This document shows positions 59,931-64,000 of a stretch of DNA of 64,000 nt, in pieces. Positions within the stretch are counted from its first letter, which is position 1; the number at the start of each line of letters is the position of its first letter. The notes under the pieces were generated by a model. It worked only from the letters and a program-made list of their open reading frames with translations, was not told where the DNA came from and ran no database searches. The stretch comes from VRUE01 sp963762205 (GTDB lineage Bacteria; Actinomycetota; Thermoleophilia; Solirubrobacterales; 70-9): the NCBI GenBank assembly GCA_963762205.1, contig CAVXJZ010000002.1, positions 310,001 through 374,000 of the forward strand. Reading direction: 5' to 3'. Both the position numbers and the translations under genes were made by a program.

Positions 59931-60308
59931 TCACTGGACCCCCTCGCGCTCGCGCAGGATCGCGCCGAGGATGCCGTTGACGAAACCGGGGGCGCCGGCG
60001 CCGCAGTACTCCTTGGCGATCTCGACCGCCTCGTCGATCGCGACCTCGGCCGGGACGTCGGTGTGTTCGATCTCATACAGCGCGACCCGCATCACGTTGA
60101 GGTCGAGCGGGGCGAGCCGCTCGACCGCCCAGCCCGTCGCGTGGGCCTCGATCTCGTCGTCGAGCTCTTCGCGATGGTGGTCGACGCCCTCGGCGATCTC
60201 GCGGGTGAGCGGCCGCGAGTCGGCGATCAGCTCGTCCAGGGGGCGGCCGGTCACGTCGCGCTGGTAGCTCGCGAAGACGGCGTCGCGGCGTTGGTCGGAC
60301 CTACGCAC
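59931..60308 (-). CDS. nusB: Transcription antitermination protein NusB
   Basis: 125 residues from the GTG at 60308, which overlaps the efp stop by 8 nt. It has the NusB pattern RRSDQRRDAVFASYQRDVTG, ERLAPLDLNVMRVALYEIEH and VPAEVAIDEAVEIAKEYCGA then GFVNGILGAIL. It binds boxA RNA with NusE (S10) for rRNA antitermination. The longer frame to 60389 runs into efp. Confidence 0.94.
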   Translation of the reverse strand: MRRSDQRRDAVFASYQRDVTGRPLDELIADSRPLTREIAEGVDHHREELDDEIEAHATGWAVERLAPLDLNVMRVALYEIEHTDVPAEVAIDEAVEIAKEYCGAGAPGFVNGILGAILREREGVQ

Positions 60309-60861
60309 GGGAGACGTACTCGCCGCTGCGTGTGTCGACCCGGACGACCTCGCCCTCCTCGATGAAGAGGGGCACCTGCACCGATACACCCGACTCGAGC
60401 GTCGCCGCCTTGCTGCCGCCCCCCGACGCGGTGTCGCCCTTGACGCCGGGCTCGGTGGTCGTGACCTTCATCTCGATCGCGCTCGGCACCTGCACGTCGC
60501 TGGGCCGTTCGTCGACGAAGAGGACGTCGACGTCGGCGTTGGGGAGCAGCCACTGCCTGGCCCCGCCGACGACGTCACCGGGAACCTCGATCTGCTCGTA
60601 GTCGTTGTTGTCCATGAAGACCGCAGCGTCGCCCGAGTCGTAGAGGTACTGCATCTTGCGCGACTCGGTGCGCACCGGGCGGAACTTCTCCCCGGCCCTG
60701 AAGGTCTTGTCCTGGACCGAGCCGTCGTTGATCCTGCGCAGCTTCGTGCGCACGAAGGCGCCGCCCTTGCCGGGCTTGACGTGCTGGAACTCGACGATCT
60801 TGAAGATCTTGCCGTCGATCTCGATGTGAGACCCGTTCTTGAACTGGTTCGTTGAAATCAC
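60301..60861 (-). CDS. efp: Elongation factor P
   Basis: 186 residues from the GTG at 60861. All three OB-like domains are present: STNQFKNGSHIEIDGKIFKI, the tip loop FQHVKPGKGGAFVRTKLRR (modifiable residue in PGKG), MDNNDYEQIEVPGDVV, and a C-terminal TRSGEYVSR. It relieves ribosome stalling at proline runs. TAGGAT ends 8 nt before the GTG and there is no ribosome site, so the mRNA should be leaderless. The longer frame to 60906 is not supported. Confidence 0.95.
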   Translation of the reverse strand: MISTNQFKNGSHIEIDGKIFKIVEFQHVKPGKGGAFVRTKLRRINDGSVQDKTFRAGEKFRPVRTESRKMQYLYDSGDAAVFMDNNDYEQIEVPGDVVGGARQWLLPNADVDVLFVDERPSDVQVPSAIEMKVTTTEPGVKGDTASGGGSKAATLESGVSVQVPLFIEEGEVVRVDTRSGEYVSRA

Positions 60862-60884
60862 CGCCGCGAATCCTAGATGGTCTG

Positions 60885-60927
60885 CGCTGGCGACTTTCCG
60901 ACCCATACGGTGGGAAAGTCGCCAGCG
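60885..60927. repeat. Palindromic element upstream of efp
   Basis: Arms CGCTGGCGACTTTCC and its exact complement, with an inner GACC..GGTG extension. It matches the palindrome inside DUF3866 (TGGCGASTTTCCGACC). It overlaps the efp upstream region. Confidence 0.75.
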
Positions 60928-61057
60928 GAGCGCGGCACCGAATCCATGCCCACAGGAAGCGGCAGGGATCGACCGGGTGGACGGACCGAATGCTTCGCTT
61001 CGCTGACGGGTTTACACCTCAGCGAGTTTGTAATCTGTGCCGCGCAGGGGGTCTCCT

Positions 61058-61555
61058 ATGCAGCGAACGTTGACGACAGCCGCGCTGACGATCGCCGCCG
61101 CTCTGGCGGTGGCCGTGAGCGCGAACGCCGAGATCCTTCCCGGCGCCGTCCCCACCCGCGACGAATACGTCGCCACCGTCGACCCGATCTGCCAGAAGAA
61201 CACGAACTCCAACAAGCCGATCCTGAAGAAGGCGAGAACGAACGTGAAGAAGGACGTGCTTCCGGCGGCCGGCGCCAACTTCATCAGGGTGTCGAAGAAC
61301 TTCGGCCGCTCGCTGCGGGCGATCAAGGCCGTCCCGCGTCCGACCGCCGACAACGCCCGCCTGGAAAAGTGGTTCAAGTTCCTCTCCAGGGTGAGGGCCA
61401 ATCTCACCAAGATCGGCAAGGCCCTGAAGGAAAAGAACAGGGTCAAGGCCTCACACGAAAAGATCCGCACCGAACGCAGCAGCAACGCGGCCAACAACGT
61501 CAGCTTCATCTACGGCTTCGACCATTGCCGGCTGACGCCGGCCCAGTTCAGGTAG
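61058..61555 (+). CDS. Secreted helical protein of unknown function
   Basis: 165 residues from the ATG at 61058, after AGGGGGTC as in the collagen-like genes. A signal peptide (TLTTAALTIAAALAVAVSAN) precedes a Lys/Arg-rich helical domain with two Cys (YVATVDPICQKNTNSNK and FDHCRLTPAQF). The pattern DPICQKN...HC recurs in hypothetical secreted proteins of this group, from memory. No enzymatic motif. It converges with the SDR at 61571. Confidence 0.8.
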   Translation: MQRTLTTAALTIAAALAVAVSANAEILPGAVPTRDEYVATVDPICQKNTNSNKPILKKARTNVKKDVLPAAGANFIRVSKNFGRSLRAIKAVPRPTADNARLEKWFKFLSRVRANLTKIGKALKEKNRVKASHEKIRTERSSNAANNVSFIYGFDHCRLTPAQFR

Positions 61556-61570
61556 TACGGGGGGCGCCGC

Positions 61571-62377
61571 TCAGGCGGCGCGCTCTTCCTCGGCGGTGCT
61601 CGTGGTGAGCGTCTCCGCCGCGCCCCCGGAGAGCACCCTGCGCACCAGCCCCGGCGCCAGCACCCGGACGATCGCCGCCAGCGCGTAGGGCCGCGGGACG
61701 TAACGCTCCGCGCGGCCTCCGGGCCCCGCCTCGACGATCGCGTCGGCGACCCGCTCGGGCTTGGAGACGATCCAGCGGGTGAGCGCCCTCTCGCGCAGCT
61801 CGGTGGCGGGGAATCCCTCCGTTGCGACGAAGCCGGGCAGCACCATCCCGACGTGGACGCCGGCGGCCCTCTCCTCCGAGTAGAGCGCGTCGGTCCAGCC
61901 GACCAGGGCGAACTTGCTCGCCGAGTAGGCGCCGGCGCGCGCCCGCGCCACCCGCCCCGCGGTGCTCGCGACGTTGACGATCGACGAGGGCGCCGAGGCG
62001 CGGAGGGTCGGCAGCAGCGCCTCGGTGAGCCGGACGACGGCGTCGAAGTTGAGCTCCATATGGCGGTGGACGTTGGCGTAGCCCCCCTCGGCGAAGCTGC
62101 CGCGCCAGGAGCCGCCGGCGTTGTTTACGAGCAGCCTGAGCCCGCCGAGCTGCTCGCCGACGTGGTCGGCGACCCGCCGCGGCGCGTCGGGCTCGGTGAG
62201 GTCGAGCGCCAGGTGGGTCGCCCGACAGGGCAGCGACGAGGCCAGCGCCCGCAGGCGCTCCTCACGGCGGGCGACGAGGACCAGCTCGGCGCCCGGCTCG
62301 CGCGCAAGTCGCTTCGCGGTCGCCTCTCCGATGCCGCTCGAGGCGCCGGTGATCACAGCGGTCAGGGGTGGGTCCAC
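61571..62377 (-). CDS. Short-chain dehydrogenase/reductase
   Basis: 268 residues, GTG start at 62377. ITGASSGIGEATAKRLAREP, LALDLTEPDAP, VNNAGGSWRGSFA and the catalytic VNVASTAGRVARARAGAYSA with SKFAL are all present. An ARREERL segment suggests NADP(H). The C-terminus is longer than in minimal SDRs (YVPRPYALAAIVRVLAPGLV), like membrane-associated SDRs. TAGCTT lies 8 nt before the GTG. It is divergent from the M42 peptidase gene. Confidence 0.94.
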   Translation of the reverse strand: MDPPLTAVITGASSGIGEATAKRLAREPGAELVLVARREERLRALASSLPCRATHLALDLTEPDAPRRVADHVGEQLGGLRLLVNNAGGSWRGSFAEGGYANVHRHMELNFDAVVRLTEALLPTLRASAPSSIVNVASTAGRVARARAGAYSASKFALVGWTDALYSEERAAGVHVGMVLPGFVATEGFPATELRERALTRWIVSKPERVADAIVEAGPGGRAERYVPRPYALAAIVRVLAPGLVRRVLSGGAAETLTTSTAEEERAA

Positions 62378-62444
62378 AACGGGGAAAGCTATTCGAAACC
62401 CTGCCCATTACCCACAGATGAGTCCTGGCATACTGCCCTCCGTC

Positions 62445-63497
62445 ATGGCCGAGACACCGGAGCTTCTGAATAAGTTGCTGCGCGCCGGTGCCCCCTCCGG
62501 CTACGAGGGGCCCGCGGCGGCGGTCTGGAGGAGCGAAGCGGAGCCCTTCGCGGCGCTCTCCAGCGACGGGCTCGGCTCCTCGGTCGCGCGGGTCGGCGAG
62601 AAGGCCCCGCTGCTCGCCGTGGTCGGCCATATCGACGAGATCGGCCTGGTCGTGACCCACATCGACGAGAAGGGCTTTCTCTATTTCGCGCCGATCGGCG
62701 GCTGGGACCCGCAGATCCTGGTCGGGCAGCGGGTCGAGGTCCGCGGCCGGGACGGGCTCGTCGGCGGCGTCGTGGGCCGCAAGCCGATCCACCTGCTCGA
62801 GCCCGACCAGCGGAAAAAGGTGGTCGAGCTCAAAGGACTCCACATCGACATCGGCGCCGCCGACCGCGACGAGGCGAGCGAGCTGGTCCGGGTCGGCGAC
62901 CCGGCTGTGATCGCCGCCGAGCCGGTGCGCCTCGCCGGCAACCGGCTGGCCTCGCGCTCGATGGACAACCGGCTCGGCGCCTATGTCGCGCTCGAGGCGC
63001 TGCGTCGCTGCCACGAGCGCGACTCGCTGAGCGCGAGCTTCGCGGCGGTGGCCGCGGTCCAGGAGGAGATCGGCCTCTTCGGCGCGCGCACATCGACCTT
63101 CGAGGTGCGCCCGGACCTGGCGGTCGCGGTCGACGTCACCCACGCGACCGACGCGCCGGGGGTCGAGGAGAAGGAGGTCGGCAGCCATCCGCTCGGCTCC
63201 GGCCCGGTGATCGGCCGCGGCTCGACCCTCTCGCCGAAGGTCTTCGAGCTGCTGGTCGAGGCAGCCGAGGAGGAGGGAATCGAGCACTCGATCGGAGCCA
63301 GTGGCCGGGGCACCAGCACCGACGCCGACATGATCCAGATCTCGCGCTCGGGCATCGCCACCGGCCTCGTCTCGGTCCCGCTGCGCTACATGCACTCGCC
63401 GGTCGAGCTGGTCGACCTCGACGACCTCGAGGCGACGGTCGAGCTGATCGCCGCCTTCGCGTCGCGCGTCGCCGAGGGCATCGACCTCAGCCGCTGA
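62445..63497 (+). CDS. M42-family aminopeptidase
   Basis: 350 residues. AVVGHIDEIGLVVTHIDEKG has the first metal His/Asp. SRSMDNRLGAYVALEAL has the bridging Asp. AAVQEEIGLFGARTS has the Glu pair, and AVDVTHATDAPGVEE and IQISRSGIATGLVSVPLRYM with MHSPVELVDLDDLE complete the M42 set. Family members form large dodecameric aminopeptidases; annotation as endoglucanase is historical. TACTGC lies 8 nt before the ATG. Confidence 0.94.
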   Translation: MAETPELLNKLLRAGAPSGYEGPAAAVWRSEAEPFAALSSDGLGSSVARVGEKAPLLAVVGHIDEIGLVVTHIDEKGFLYFAPIGGWDPQILVGQRVEVRGRDGLVGGVVGRKPIHLLEPDQRKKVVELKGLHIDIGAADRDEASELVRVGDPAVIAAEPVRLAGNRLASRSMDNRLGAYVALEALRRCHERDSLSASFAAVAAVQEEIGLFGARTSTFEVRPDLAVAVDVTHATDAPGVEEKEVGSHPLGSGPVIGRGSTLSPKVFELLVEAAEEEGIEHSIGASGRGTSTDADMIQISRSGIATGLVSVPLRYMHSPVELVDLDDLEATVELIAAFASRVAEGIDLSR

Positions 63498-63515
63498 GCG
63501 GCGCGTCGCCCGTGC

Positions 63516-64000
63516 CTAGGCGGCCGTGGCGACGATGACCATGTCGCGACCGTTCGACTTCGCGCTGTAGAGCGCCTCGTCGGCGCGGTGGACGAGGTCG
63601 TCGGCGTCGAACCCACCGGGGCGCGAGACGGCGGCGCCGATGCTGACCGTCATCGTCACGCCCACCGGGCGCAGGTCGCGGATGGCGAGGCGCAGGCGCT
63701 CGGCGACCTTGACAGCGTCCTCCCTCCTGGCCCCGGGGAGGACGACGAGGATCTCCTCGCCGCCGACCCGGTAGATCGAGTCGCCGGCCCGCAGCGAGGC
63801 CCGCATCGTCGACGCGACCTCCTGCAGCACCGAGTCCCCGGTGGGGTGCCCGAGCCTGTCGTTGACCCGCTTGAAGTGGTCGAGATCGCAGAGGAGCAGC
63901 GCGTGGGAGACCGCCGGATCGCTGCTCGCGTTGCTGCCCAGCTCGGCGAGCCGCACCTCCAGCGCGTTGCGGTTGAAGAGGCCGGTGAGCGGGTCGACGG
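63516..64000 (-). CDS. Diguanylate cyclase (GGDEF), C-terminal part; runs off right edge
   Basis: 161 residues of the C-terminus are present. They carry the whole GGDEF domain: DPLTGLFNRNALEVRLAELG, LLCDLDHFKRVNDRLGHPTG with metal Asp, and the active loop RVGGEEILVVLPG (GGEEI). It ends RADEALYSAKSNGRDMVIVA. The active site looks intact, so it should make c-di-GMP. N-terminal sensor domains lie beyond the window. Confidence 0.92.
   Translation of the reverse strand, partial: VDPLTGLFNRNALEVRLAELGSNASSDPAVSHALLLCDLDHFKRVNDRLGHPTGDSVLQEVASTMRASLRAGDSIYRVGGEEILVVLPGARREDAVKVAERLRLAIRDLRPVGVTMTVSIGAAVSRPGGFDADDLVHRADEALYSAKSNGRDMVIVATAA

Overview
The window is GC-rich DNA (roughly 70% by eye) from an actinobacterium. 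The best fit is Thermoleophilia/Solirubrobacterales, which is an inference. It rests on the actinobacterial gene order tlyA-nadK-recN-steA-steB-pyrG-xerD, on three secreted proteins with an SVG.QIKKNAV repeat and short collagen-like tracts, on basic Cys-containing C-terminal tails, and on many genes that look leaderless.

Layout. 1-14 kb: accessory genes. These include two Cys-type sulfatases, a formylglycine-generating enzyme (FGE) that would activate them, an ABC export operon under a TetR repressor with a perfect palindromic operator, a degenerate GGDEF/HD-GYP protein and a coiled-coil/hydrolase pair. 14-22 kb: a mosaic of secreted proteins (an FGE-fold protein, a collagen-like protein, a streptogramin-lyase-like propeller), a frameshifted cyclase, gene remnants and three copies of an undescribed dispersed repeat. 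22-28 kb: tRNA-Met, a monooxygenase/Hpt/thioredoxin-like operon, a convergent SDR/glycosyltransferase/methyltransferase operon, tRNA-Asn and an HNH endonuclease preceded by a LexA-type box. 28-47.3 kb: conserved core on the minus strand, comprising dnaG, dgt, recO, mutM, xerD, DUF3866, an M20 peptidase, pyrG, a MraY-like gene, steB, steA, recN, nadK and tlyA, interrupted by a small NTF2-like gene and a broken MFS exporter. 47.4-56.8 kb: an accessory island with a candidate ncRNA, a hydrolase-cyclase fusion, a broken amine oxidase, a broken DUF2652-SRPBCC gene, a third collagen-like gene, ogt, and an epimerase-GMC pair. 56.8-60.9 kb: dxs, ispA, an XseB-like gene, nusB and efp. In many bacteria dxs and tlyA lie close together, so the island seems to split an old cluster. 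60.9-64 kb: a secreted protein, an SDR, an M42 peptidase and a truncated GGDEF gene.

How the parts work together. The FGE converts the active-site Cys of both sulfatases to formylglycine. dnaG, dgt, recO, mutM, recN and xerD form a replication/repair block. dxs and ispA supply isoprenoid precursors. steA, steB and the MraY-like gene point to envelope growth. Cyclic-nucleotide genes recur (two class III cyclases, a DUF2652 protein, two GGDEF genes and two remnants).

The most interesting unexplained signals are: a shared promoter, TTGAY-N17-TAMSGT, on secreted-protein genes; widespread -10 boxes 6-8 nt from start codons; the dispersed repeat; a terminator-like RNA module with an anti-Shine-Dalgarno linker, in three copies; a candidate 300-nt ncRNA; a palindrome family with one copy inside a coding sequence; and a SOS box on an HNH gene next to a tRNA. 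Six genes carry single-base frameshifts, so either decay or base-calling error is active here. Every family call is from motif recognition without a database search.
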